DNA of 64,000 nt from Rhizocola hellebori (lineage in GTDB: Bacteria > Actinomycetota > Actinomycetes > Mycobacteriales > Micromonosporaceae): NCBI RefSeq assembly GCF_016862955.1, contig NZ_BONY01000029.1, positions 55,159 through 119,158 of the forward strand, written 5' to 3'. The notes beneath the pieces were generated by a model that made no database searches, was not told the DNA's origin, and worked only from the letters and a program-made list of their open reading frames with translations. The translations under genes were made by a program, and so were the position numbers. Position 1 is the first letter of the stretch; each line of letters opens with the position of its first letter. This document shows positions 25,676-33,847 of the stretch, one piece after another.

Positions 25676-26887
25676 ATGCAGATCGAGCTCACCTCTGAGC
25701 AGCGAGCCTTCAGCGACTCGTGCGCACGGCTCGCCGCCGACCTCGCGGCCGGATGGCACCGTGGCCGCGGGCCGGGCGACATCGACCCACCCGCACCGGA
25801 CGAGAAGGCCTGGGCCCGCATAGCCGATGCGGGCTGGCTGGCACTTGGCCTGCGTGAAGAAAACGGTGGCATCGGCGCGACCGCGGTCGACCTCGCCGTG
25901 CTGGTCGAGCAGCTCGGCTACCACGCCGTGGCCGCCCCGATCGTCGGCACCCTCATGGCCGCCCAACAGCTTCAAACCTGGCAAGCCCCAGCCGAACTGC
26001 TCGCCGACATCGCCGCCGGCACCCTGCGGATCGCTCCAGTTCTCACCGCCGACCTCCGTTCCTTCGCCGCCGTCGAACCCGCCTGGCTCCTCCGCCAGGA
26101 CACGCCCAACGTCGGCCCCGCCACGCCGCCCAACCTCGGCCCAACCGCGCCGCCCAACCACGGCGAGACCGCGCCGCCCAACCACGGCGAGACCACGCCG
26201 CACGGCCACGGCCAGACCGGCCGGCCGGCGCGGGGGACGGCCGAGGCGGGGGTGCTCGCGTGGGATGCGGCTGGTGCCGCTATGGCGGTGCTTCCTGCAT
26301 TGGGCACGGCCTATTTGCTCGCTGACGCGACCGGGTTTGCCGATGTGACGCGTGCCGTGCGTCCGCTGGGCGAACCGGCGATGACGATCGATCTGACCAT
26401 CCCTGGCGACGACGCCCTCGCGGGGCTGGGCGCCTTCGCGCTGAGTCTGCTCACCGCCGACCTTCTCGGCACCATGCAGGCCGCGCTCGACTCCGCGGTC
26501 GAGCATGCCAAGGTGCGCAGCCAGTTTGGCGCTCACATCGGCTCGTTTCAGGCTGTGCAACAGCTGCTTGCCGACAGCCATGTGCTGGTCGAAGCGACCC
26601 GCAGCGCCACCTACTACTCGGCCTGGGCCGTGGACGCGCTTCCCGGCGCGCAGGCATTGCGGGCCGCGCGCGCGGCCAAGGCCTTCGCCTCACGGTCGGC
26701 CGTGGAGGTCTGCGAGCACGCCATCCAGGTGTTCGGCGGCATCGGTATGACCTGGGAGGCGCCCGCTCACGTGTGGTTGCGCCGGGCTCAGGCCGACCGC
26801 CTGGCCTTGGGCGACGAGCATTTCCACTATGCAGCGATCGCTGCCGCCGAGTTTGCCGCTGCCTCCACCTCGAAATCAGGGAGCTGA
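25676..26887 (+). CDS. Acyl-CoA dehydrogenase-like protein with internal repeat
   Basis: The 403-residue protein has an N-terminal helical domain (LTSEQRAFSDSC; AWARIADAGWLALGLREENGG) and a C-terminal helical domain with VRSQFGAHIGSFQAVQQLLADS and AIQVFGGIGMTWEAPAH. The middle domain lacks the usual TEPxAGSD motif and is interrupted by a Pro/Asn/Gly-rich repeat at residues 143-181. It resembles the degenerate partner subunits of the heteromeric FadE pairs of mycobacterial steroid catabolism. The next gene, one base away, is the likely partner. Confidence 0.8.
   Translation: MQIELTSEQRAFSDSCARLAADLAAGWHRGRGPGDIDPPAPDEKAWARIADAGWLALGLREENGGIGATAVDLAVLVEQLGYHAVAAPIVGTLMAAQQLQTWQAPAELLADIAAGTLRIAPVLTADLRSFAAVEPAWLLRQDTPNVGPATPPNLGPTAPPNHGETAPPNHGETTPHGHGQTGRPARGTAEAGVLAWDAAGAAMAVLPALGTAYLLADATGFADVTRAVRPLGEPAMTIDLTIPGDDALAGLGAFALSLLTADLLGTMQAALDSAVEHAKVRSQFGAHIGSFQAVQQLLADSHVLVEATRSATYYSAWAVDALPGAQALRAARAAKAFASRSAVEVCEHAIQVFGGIGMTWEAPAHVWLRRAQADRLALGDEHFHYAAIAAAEFAAASTSKSGS
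26102..26218 (+). repeat. In-frame tandem repeat inside an acyl-CoA dehydrogenase gene
   Basis: There are five units: one of 21 bases (26102-26122) and four of 24 bases (26123-26146, 26147-26170, 26171-26194, 26195-26218). The third and fourth are identical. They encode TPNVGPA, TPPNLGPT, APPNHGET, APPNHGET and TPHGHGQT. The unit lengths preserve the frame. Confidence 0.85.
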
Positions 26888-26888
26888 C

Positions 26889-28019
26889 ATGGATTTCGCC
26901 GACGACCCAGCGGCCGCCGAGTTCCGGGCAGGTTTGCGAAGCTGGCTCAGCGAACACCTGGCCGAGTATGCGCACGGCACAGGTTATGAATCGGCCGAGG
27001 CTGTCGAGCGTACCCACAAATGGCATAAAGCCTTGGCACAGGCCGGATATGTGGCCGTGTCGCTGCCCGCCGAGTATGGCGGCCGCGGACTTCCGGACAG
27101 CTACGAGGGCATCGTGAACCAGGAGCTCGCCGCCGCAGAAGCACCGCCCTCGCCGCCGATCGGCCACATCGCGCACGCCGTGGTCGATTTCGCTTCCGAT
27201 GAGCTCAAGACGCGCGTGCTTCCCGGTTTGCTCGGCTGCACCCAGGTGTGGTGCCAGGGTTTCAGCGAGCCGGGTGCCGGTTCCGACCTCGCCTCGCTGA
27301 CCACCACCGCCACCGCAGACGGAGACCGTTTCGTGGTCAACGGGCAGAAGATCTGGACCAGCGGCGCGATGTGGTCACGGTGGTGCTTGCTGATGGCGCG
27401 CACCGAGCCGGATTTGCCGCGCCATCGCGGTATTTCCATGCTGGTCGTCGACATGGAATCGTCCGGTGTGGACAGACGGGAAATCACGCTGGCCAGTGGC
27501 AGCCGGGAGTTCGCCGAAGTCTTCTTCGACAACGTTTCGGTGCCCGCGGCCAACCTCGTCGGTGAGCGCGGGCAGGGCTGGCAAATCGCCATGCACATGC
27601 TCGCCTACGAACGCGGTCCGGCCGACATGGGCTGGGTGGGCAGGCTGGGTCAGGTGATCGCCACCGCACGGGAGGCGGTCAGCTCGGGGCAGCTGACCGC
27701 GGACGAGGCCTTGCGCCAGCGTCTGGCCGCGGCGGCGGTCGACGTCGAGGTGCTGCAGTGGCACGTCGCGCGATCGCTGGCCAACCGCGGTCCGGGCTCC
27801 CGCAGCGAAGCGGGCTCGGTCGACAAGCTGCTCACCATCCGGATCGAGCAGAACCTCTACCACGTGGTCAACGACCTGGCCGCAGCGTCCTTTGTGGTCG
27901 GTCCGCCGACCACCTTCGCCAACTATCTCTGGTCGCGTGCCCAATCCATTTATGGTGGTACCCAACAGATCCAGCGCCAGATCGTAGCGCAGCGCATCCT
28001 GGGCCTGCCGCGCGACTAG
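26889..28019 (+). CDS. Acyl-CoA dehydrogenase (FadE-type, heteromer candidate)
   Basis: The 376-residue flavoprotein has GFSEPGAGSDLASL, GQKIWTSGAMWS and a C-terminal AQSIYGGTQQIQRQIVAQRILGLPRD. The common catalytic YEGT Glu is replaced by YGGT, as in many actinobacterial FadE subunits that use another residue or work as alpha2beta2 heteromers. The ATG at 26889 is one base after the stop of the degenerate partner gene. Together they probably desaturate one CoA ester with a bulky acyl group. The stop shares a CTAG with the convergent dehydrogenase gene. Confidence 0.88.
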   Translation: MDFADDPAAAEFRAGLRSWLSEHLAEYAHGTGYESAEAVERTHKWHKALAQAGYVAVSLPAEYGGRGLPDSYEGIVNQELAAAEAPPSPPIGHIAHAVVDFASDELKTRVLPGLLGCTQVWCQGFSEPGAGSDLASLTTTATADGDRFVVNGQKIWTSGAMWSRWCLLMARTEPDLPRHRGISMLVVDMESSGVDRREITLASGSREFAEVFFDNVSVPAANLVGERGQGWQIAMHMLAYERGPADMGWVGRLGQVIATAREAVSSGQLTADEALRQRLAAAAVDVEVLQWHVARSLANRGPGSRSEAGSVDKLLTIRIEQNLYHVVNDLAAASFVVGPPTTFANYLWSRAQSIYGGTQQIQRQIVAQRILGLPRD

Positions 28020-29314
28020 TTGCGCGGCAAGGCGCGCCAGGGTTGGCCCTTGTGCGGGTCGAAGTCGCGGGGCAGTCCCAGCACCCGCTCCGCGATGACG
28101 TTCTTGTTCACTTCGGAGGTGCCGCCCTCGATGGTGTTGGCGCGGCTTCTCAGCATGCCCCGAACCTCCGCCGGCATGCTTTCCCAGTACTCCGCCGGGG
28201 TTTCCGCCGTGCCCGGCCAGGCGATCGCTTCGCCGCCGAGCAGATCGGCGGCCATCGCCTGGATGCGCTGATTCAGGTCGGTGCCATGGACTTTGCCGAT
28301 CGAGCTCTCGGGCCCGAGCGGAAGGTTACCGGCAAGCCTGGCCTTGATGCGCTGGTTGGTCCAGCCGCGGGACTGCTCCTCGCACCACAGCCGCACGATT
28401 TTGTCCCGGGTGACCGGATCGTTCCAGCCGCCCGGCAAACCTTCCGCGCTGCGCCTGCGGGCCAACGCAATCAGGCGCGATGTCCCGGCACCGCCGATGC
28501 GTTCCACACCGGCCGATCCCGCGCCCGACACCATCTGCCGTTCGCCGCTCAGCGTCGCCTGGGCCACCTTCCAGCCATCGCCGACCCCGCCGAGCCGATT
28601 GGCGTCGGACACTCTTGCGCCGTCGAAGAAAACCTCGAAAAATTCGGCCTCACCGCCGATGTGGGTGAGCGGGCGGACTTCGATGCCCGGCTGCCGCATC
28701 GGGATGAGAAAGTAGGTAATTCCTTGGTGCTTGGGCACATCCGGGTCGGTGCGGGCCAGCAGCACACCATAGTCGGCCCGGTCGGCCCAGGTGGTCCACA
28801 CCTTCTGCCCGTTCACCACCCAGTCGTCGCCATCGCGTTCGGCTCTCGTCGCGAGCGAGGCCAGGTCGCTTCCGGCACCCGGCTCGCTGAACAGCTGACA
28901 CCAGATCTCCTCGGCACGGGCGATCGGCCCGAGAAAACGGCGGCGCTGCTCGTCGGTGCCATGGGCGAAAAGCGCGGGCGCGGCCAGATTGAGCCCGAGC
29001 GGGTTGAGCCGGGGCAGATGGTAGGGCCGCAACACCTGCTCGGCGGCCGCGGCCACCGGGCGACGCCAGCCCAGCCCGCCATGCTCGACCTCCCACGAGG
29101 CCGCCACCAACCCGGAACCGCCGAAAACCGGATACCAGGCACGATATTCGTCGTGGCTGCGCACCTCGCGCACGGCCCTCGGCCCGCCCGCCTCGCCCGC
29201 TTCCCGCCACGCAGTCGGCACGTTGGCTGCCACCCAAGCCCTTACCGCCTCAACCGCCTCCTCGGCTTTGACCTGACCACCGGTCGGCCCGGCCAGCTCG
29301 TGCACGGATGTCAT
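28016..29314 (-). CDS. Acyl-CoA dehydrogenase (FadE-type)
   Basis: The 432-residue enzyme has WCQLFSEPGAGSDLASL, GQKVWTTWADRAD, and the ending NTIEGGTSEVNKNVIAERVLGLPRDF. It belongs to the long FadE subclass with the IEGGTSE variant of the C-terminal motif. I take the ATG at 29314, which overlaps the crotonase stop (TGATG); a GTG three bases earlier is also possible. It is second in an operon after the tailed crotonase. A likely degenerate partner is the dehydrogenase at 32716. Confidence 0.87.
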   Translation of the reverse strand: MTSVHELAGPTGGQVKAEEAVEAVRAWVAANVPTAWREAGEAGGPRAVREVRSHDEYRAWYPVFGGSGLVAASWEVEHGGLGWRRPVAAAAEQVLRPYHLPRLNPLGLNLAAPALFAHGTDEQRRRFLGPIARAEEIWCQLFSEPGAGSDLASLATRAERDGDDWVVNGQKVWTTWADRADYGVLLARTDPDVPKHQGITYFLIPMRQPGIEVRPLTHIGGEAEFFEVFFDGARVSDANRLGGVGDGWKVAQATLSGERQMVSGAGSAGVERIGGAGTSRLIALARRRSAEGLPGGWNDPVTRDKIVRLWCEEQSRGWTNQRIKARLAGNLPLGPESSIGKVHGTDLNQRIQAMAADLLGGEAIAWPGTAETPAEYWESMPAEVRGMLRSRANTIEGGTSEVNKNVIAERVLGLPRDFDPHKGQPWRALPRN

Positions 29315-30183
29315 CACTGTTCTCCTCGGTCGTTCACGGACGTGTCAAAGCTGGTCGTTCGCCCGGCATCGGCCCGCGCCGCGGCGGCCACGGTCGCGGC
29401 AACGACGGGCTCCGTGGCGGCAGAGCCGGGCGCAGGTGCGGCAGAGCCGGTCTCGGGCCGGGCGGGGTGGGTTGCGGCGCCATCCAAAGCGGCGGCTTGG
29501 GCGGCGGTGCGGCCGAGTTCGGTGGTGCGCCAAAGGGCTTGCTTGATGCGGCGGGTGGCGAGCGGGTCGTTGGCGGCGATCGCTTCGGCCACCCGCTGCG
29601 CGGTCTGCTGCAGGGAATCAGCCTCGACGACCTCGCTGACCAGTCCCAGCTGGCGTGCGCGGTGGGCGTCTAGGCGCTCGTGCACGCCGATCAGCGCGAT
29701 CCGGGCCGCGACGGTCGCCGCAATGCGGTGCGTCAGGCCGATCGCCTCCCACGCGCTGACCTGTCCGACGCTCACGTGTGGGTCGAGGAAGGTGGCGTGC
29801 GCGGCGGCGATGACCACATCGGCGTCGACCACGAAGTGCAGCCCGCCCCCGGCACAGACGCCGTTGACCGCGACCACCACCGGGGTGGTCACGCCGAGGT
29901 GCCAACCGGTCAATTCCAAAGCCGCATCGCGGGTACGCCGGCTCGACTCCCGCAAGCTGGCCTTGTCACGGGCCAGCGCGGCCATGTCCAGCCCGGTCTG
30001 GAAAGCCTTGCCGGATCCGGAGACGACGATGCAGCGCACGTTGGAGTCCTCGTCGAGCTCGCGCCACGCGCGCGGCAGCTCGGCCATCATCGCCGCGTCC
30101 ATGGCGTTGCCGGCGTGGGGCCGGTGGAACAGGAGCCAGCCGACCGGGCCGCGTCGCTCGACCAGCAAGGTCTGGTACGCCAT
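29314..30183 (-). CDS. Crotonase-fold protein with low-complexity C-terminal tail
   Basis: The 289-residue crotonase is closely similar to the one at 33848: both contain CAGGGLHFV and DPHVSVGQV. Both lack the hydratase glutamates, which read His in GLHF and DPHV. After about residue 225 this copy diverges: the expected family ending (GPLAFVEKREP in the paralogue) is absent and is replaced by an Ala/Thr/Pro-rich tail with repeats GSAAPAP and GSAATEP. GGGAG precedes the ATG. The promoter region contains the perfect operator at 30209-30228. Confidence 0.82.
   Translation of the reverse strand: MAYQTLLVERRGPVGWLLFHRPHAGNAMDAAMMAELPRAWRELDEDSNVRCIVVSGSGKAFQTGLDMAALARDKASLRESSRRTRDAALELTGWHLGVTTPVVVAVNGVCAGGGLHFVVDADVVIAAAHATFLDPHVSVGQVSAWEAIGLTHRIAATVAARIALIGVHERLDAHRARQLGLVSEVVEADSLQQTAQRVAEAIAANDPLATRRIKQALWRTTELGRTAAQAAALDGAATHPARPETGSAAPAPGSAATEPVVAATVAAAARADAGRTTSFDTSVNDRGEQ
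29417..29450 (-). repeat. Short direct repeat encoding part of the crotonase tail
   Basis: GCGGCAGAGCCGG occurs at 29417-29429 and again at 29438-29450 with a 21-base period, in frame with the crotonase. It encodes the repeated GSAA units of the tail. The surrounding 29340-29480 region is low-complexity. Confidence 0.6.
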
Positions 30184-30208
30184 GGGCTCCCTCTTCTCGA
30201 TCCGATCT

Positions 30209-30228
30209 GCTATCTATTATAAGATAGC
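30209..30228. promoter_or_regulatory. Perfect operator-like palindrome between divergent operons (site b)
   Basis: GCTATCTATTATAAGATAGC has perfect seven-base arms GCTATCT and AGATAGC around ATTATA. On the minus strand the centre reads TATAAT. It is the most symmetric copy of the recurring sequence and lies between the tailed crotonase operon and the MaoC-like operon, 25 bases from each start. Confidence 0.7.
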
Positions 30229-30252
30229 AAAGACAAGGGCGAGGGGAATGGC

Positions 30253-31524
30253 ATGACGACAACGGATAGGCCGCAGCCGCGCATCACCGATGAGGGCGTG
30301 ACGGCGCTGCGGGCGCGAATCGGCATCGCCCAGCCCAACCCGGTGCCGCCGCACTACTTGCGGCCGGGCACAGACATCTTCCGCATCGTCGCGCGCTCCT
30401 ACGGTGATGACAACCCGCTGTGGTGCGACCCCGACTATGCGACCCGCTCGCGCTGGGGTGCCCCGCTGGCGCCGTTCCCGATGGTGGGCGGTGACAGCAT
30501 CGTCGGCGAGGACGTGCTGACCGAGGCCGACCTGGCCCGGCAGGACGAGCTCAAGGGTGACCCGCTGCGCGGCGTGCACGCCTTCTACTCCGCTTGCGAG
30601 CGCGAATGGTGGTCTCCGCTGTGGGCCGGCCGAGCCGTCAAGCGCCGCAACGCCTTGGTGGGTGTGCTCGACAAGCCGAGCGAGTTCAGCAACCGGGCGG
30701 TGCACGAGTGGAACGCGAACGTGTTCGCCGATGCCGACGGAACGCCGTTGTCGGGCCAGTACCGGCTGATGATCCGTACCGAACGCGACGAAGCTCGCAA
30801 GAACAAGAAGTACGACAAGGTCGTGATCGAGCCCTGGACCGAGGAGCAGATCGCCGAAATCGACGCCCAGTACGCCGCCGAGCGTGCCCGCGGCGCAGAA
30901 CCGCGCTGGTTCGAGGATGTGGCGGAGGGCGACGCGATCACCCCGATGGTCAAAGGCCCGCTCACGGTCACCGATATGGTCGTCTGGCACACCGGCATGG
31001 GCATGGGCATGTACGGCGTCTCCGCCCTGCGCCTGGGCTACCGCAACCGCCAGCGCATCCCCCGCTTCTACCACCGCGACGACCTCGGCGTGTGGGACGC
31101 GATGCAGCGCGCGCACTGGGATCCCGAATTCGCCCGGCGTTCTGGCAATCCGTCCACATTCGACTATGGCCGGATGCGGGAAACCTGGATGATCCACGCT
31201 TGCACCGACTGGATGGGCGATGACGCCTGGCTGTGGAAGCTGCGGGTGGAGTTCCGCCAATTCAACTATGTGGGCGACGCGCAGTGGATCACCGGAAAGG
31301 TTGTCCGCAAACACCTCGTGACCGACGGCAACGGCGTGCACCCGGCGGTGGATCTGGAGCTGACCGCGACCAACCAGCGTGGCCAGGTCACCGCCCCCGG
31401 CACCGCGACCATATTCCTGCCCAGCCGCGAGCACGGCCCGGTCGTGCTGCCGGCGCCGATCGGCGGAGCGAGCACGCTCGACGGCGCGCTGCAGGCTTCC
31501 ATCACGCATTTCGACCGGAAATGA
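30253..31524 (+). CDS. MaoC/FAS1-like dehydratase-domain protein
   Basis: The 423-residue protein has two hotdog-type halves. The first has IVARSYGDDNPLWCDPDYA and the second PLTVTDMVVWHTGMG followed by FRQFNYVGDAQWITGKVV and LELTATNQRGQVT. This matches the double-hotdog acyl dehydratases of actinobacterial catabolic clusters, with the N-terminal half resembling FAS1-like dehydratase domains. It may supply the enoyl-CoA hydration that most of the crotonases here cannot. GAGGGG is its ribosome site. Its stop overlaps the CoA-transferase start (ATGA). Confidence 0.8.
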   Translation: MTTTDRPQPRITDEGVTALRARIGIAQPNPVPPHYLRPGTDIFRIVARSYGDDNPLWCDPDYATRSRWGAPLAPFPMVGGDSIVGEDVLTEADLARQDELKGDPLRGVHAFYSACEREWWSPLWAGRAVKRRNALVGVLDKPSEFSNRAVHEWNANVFADADGTPLSGQYRLMIRTERDEARKNKKYDKVVIEPWTEEQIAEIDAQYAAERARGAEPRWFEDVAEGDAITPMVKGPLTVTDMVVWHTGMGMGMYGVSALRLGYRNRQRIPRFYHRDDLGVWDAMQRAHWDPEFARRSGNPSTFDYGRMRETWMIHACTDWMGDDAWLWKLRVEFRQFNYVGDAQWITGKVVRKHLVTDGNGVHPAVDLELTATNQRGQVTAPGTATIFLPSREHGPVVLPAPIGGASTLDGALQASITHFDRK

Positions 31525-32702
31525 CCCTGCCGCTGGACGGCTTGCTGGTCGTCGCGATGGAACAGGCGGTGTCCGCGCCCTATGGCACGCGACAGCTCGC
31601 CGACCTCGGCGCGCGCGTGATCAAGGTGGAACGCCCGGACGGTGGAGACTTCGCCCGGCACTTTGACAGCTACGCCAACGGAACCGGCGCGCACTTCGCC
31701 TGGGCCAACCGCAACAAGCAGTCGCTGACCCTGGACGCGAAGGCCCCGGAAGGCCGGCGGGTGCTCGACACGCTGCTGTCCCGTGCCGATGTTTTCGTGC
31801 AAAATCTCGCCCCCGGCGCGGCTTCCAGGCTCGGGCTCGGCGGCGCGCAGCTGCTCGCCGCGCATCCGGGCCTGATCGTCTGCGAGATCTCCGGCTATGG
31901 CACCGGCGGCCCTTACGACGACCGCAAGGCCTATGACCTTCTCATCCAGGCCGAGTCCGGGCTCACGGCGATCACCGGCAGCCTGGCCGAGCCGATCAAA
32001 CCGGGGATCTCGGTGGCCGACATCGCGGCGGGCATGTACGCCTTCTCTTCTGTGCTTTCGGCTCTACTGGGCCGCCATCGCACCGGGACGGGCTGCGTGC
32101 TCGAGGTGTCGATGCTCGACGCGATGGCCGACTGGATGGGTTACCCATTGGTGGTAAGCAAGCACGGCTCAACGCCGGACCTCGCTTCCGGCATGAGTCA
32201 TCCGGCCATCGCGCCCTACGACGCCTATCCCAGCGCCGACGGGCGGCTGGTGGCGGTGAGCGTGCAGAACGATCGGGAATGGGTAAAGCTCGCCACCGCC
32301 GTGCTGCGCCGGCCCGAGCTGGCCGCCGATCCGAGGTATGCCACCAATCAGGCTCGGGTGGCCCACCGGGCGGAGATCGATGCGTTGCTGGGCAAGGCGA
32401 TCGGCGGCCTCGACGCGGGCGCGGCAGTCCAATTGCTGCACCGCTCCGGGATCGGCTGCTCGGTCGTCAACGAAGTGGCCGAGGTGGTCGAGCATCCGCA
32501 ACTGGTCACCCGGCAGCGCTGGCTGACCGTCGACGCCCCGGCCGGGCCGGTCGCCGTCCCGCTGGCACCGCCGGTCAGCTCGGCCTGGCGCACGCCAGCC
32601 GGGCCTGTGCCGGCGCTCGGGGAACACACCGACGCGATCCTCGGCGAGCTCGGCTATGACGACGTGGCCATCCGGCGGCTACATGACGAGGGTGTCGTGT
32701 GA
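31521..32702 (+). CDS. CaiB/BaiF-family CoA-transferase
   Basis: The 393-residue family III CoA-transferase has VVAMEQAVSAPYGTRQLADLGARVIKVE, YGTGGPYDDRKAYDLLIQAESG and GISVADIAAGMYA, in which the Asp is the expected acyl-carrying residue. It moves CoA between a donor ester and a free acid. This gives the island a ligase-independent way to form a CoA ester and could recycle CoA from a product. The start overlaps the MaoC-like stop, and the next gene begins 13 bases later. Confidence 0.9.
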   Translation: MTLPLDGLLVVAMEQAVSAPYGTRQLADLGARVIKVERPDGGDFARHFDSYANGTGAHFAWANRNKQSLTLDAKAPEGRRVLDTLLSRADVFVQNLAPGAASRLGLGGAQLLAAHPGLIVCEISGYGTGGPYDDRKAYDLLIQAESGLTAITGSLAEPIKPGISVADIAAGMYAFSSVLSALLGRHRTGTGCVLEVSMLDAMADWMGYPLVVSKHGSTPDLASGMSHPAIAPYDAYPSADGRLVAVSVQNDREWVKLATAVLRRPELAADPRYATNQARVAHRAEIDALLGKAIGGLDAGAAVQLLHRSGIGCSVVNEVAEVVEHPQLVTRQRWLTVDAPAGPVAVPLAPPVSSAWRTPAGPVPALGEHTDAILGELGYDDVAIRRLHDEGVV

Positions 32703-32715
32703 AATGGAGCAGCAA

Positions 32716-33825
32716 ATGACGGTCACCTCAGAAGAGGACCTGGAGCAGTTTCGCGTCGGTGTCCGAAGTGCACTGAGCGCGATCAGTGATTCCGCGCGGG
32801 TGCGCTCCCTCATGGCCACCGAGCGCGGATGGGACGACGCCACGTGGCGGGTCCTGGCCGGGCAGCTCGATCTCGCCGGCCTCATGCTGCCCGAGGAGGT
32901 TGGCGGGAGCGGCCTTGGCCCCGCCGAGCTTTCCGTCGCGATCGAAGAGTGCGGCGCTGCGCTCGTTTGCTCGCCACTTTTCGCCACTTCAGTTTTGGCT
33001 GTACCGCTTCTTCTCGCCCTCGACGACCCAGTTGCCCTGTCCACCTATGGGCCGCGCATCGCCGGCGGCGAGCTCACCGCGACCGTGGCGCTGGCCGAGG
33101 CGGGCGCGCAGTGGGACGTCGCGTCGGTGCGCGCCAACGCCCAGCGCACCGGCGACGGCTGGGCGATCAGCGGGGTCAAGCACAACGTCGTCGACGGCGC
33201 CACCGCGGGCCTGCTGCTCGTGGTCGCCCAGACCTGGGAAGGGCTCGGGGTCTTCGCGGTGCCACGGGATGCGCCCGGAATCACCGTGCAGCCATTGGTC
33301 ACGCTCGACCTGACCCGAAAGATGGCTCGGCTGGAATTCGCCGAAACGCCGGCGACCCTGATCGGTTCCCTCGGTGACGAATCGGCGCTCACCGCCGCCA
33401 CCGACGTCTCCCGAGCGCTGCTCGCTGCCGAGCAAACCGGTGTGGCGCAACGGAGTCTTGACATGATCGTCGACTACGCGAAGACGCGTATCCAATTCGG
33501 CCGCCCGATCGGCCAGTTCCAGGTGATCAAGCAGCGCCTCGCCGACGCGCTCATCCAGATCGAATCGGCCCGCTCCGCTGCCTATGTCGCCAATCGATCG
33601 TTGCGCACAGAACTGGCCCGCAACTCGCGGGTCGCCGCCATCATGGCCACCGAGGCGGCGACCTGGATCACCGCACAGGCCATCCAGCTGCACGGTGGCA
33701 TCGGCTTCACCTGGGAACACGACGCACACCTGTACTTCAAGCGAGCCCGCGCCAGTGCGGGTCTGCTCGGCCAGGTCGGCGAACACGTCAAGGCGCTCGG
33801 CGACATGCTCGAGCAGATCGCCTGA
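32716..33825 (+). CDS. Acyl-CoA dehydrogenase-like subunit (degenerate type)
   Basis: The 369-residue protein has LDLAGLMLPEEVGGSGLGPAELS, RIQFGRPIGQFQVIKQRLADA and AIQLHGGIGFTWEHDAHLYFKRA. The middle domain is short and lacks the TEPxAGSD flavin motif, and the C terminus lacks YEGT. It resembles the small subunit of heteromeric FadE enzymes. The partner could be 28016 or another subunit. The ATG at 32716 is preferred because GGAG lies six bases upstream; an in-frame ATG at 32704 is possible. Confidence 0.85.
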   Translation: MTVTSEEDLEQFRVGVRSALSAISDSARVRSLMATERGWDDATWRVLAGQLDLAGLMLPEEVGGSGLGPAELSVAIEECGAALVCSPLFATSVLAVPLLLALDDPVALSTYGPRIAGGELTATVALAEAGAQWDVASVRANAQRTGDGWAISGVKHNVVDGATAGLLLVVAQTWEGLGVFAVPRDAPGITVQPLVTLDLTRKMARLEFAETPATLIGSLGDESALTAATDVSRALLAAEQTGVAQRSLDMIVDYAKTRIQFGRPIGQFQVIKQRLADALIQIESARSAAYVANRSLRTELARNSRVAAIMATEAATWITAQAIQLHGGIGFTWEHDAHLYFKRARASAGLLGQVGEHVKALGDMLEQIA

Positions 33826-33847
33826 CCGGCGAGAGGGGCAACTTTTT

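Noticed and set aside
26102..26218. CRISPR-like array
   Set aside because: The units are contiguous, in frame and without spacers; they are a coding tandem repeat.
12861..30228. AT-rich inverted repeats as transposon ends
   Set aside because: They occur singly in promoters, with no transposase or target duplications nearby.
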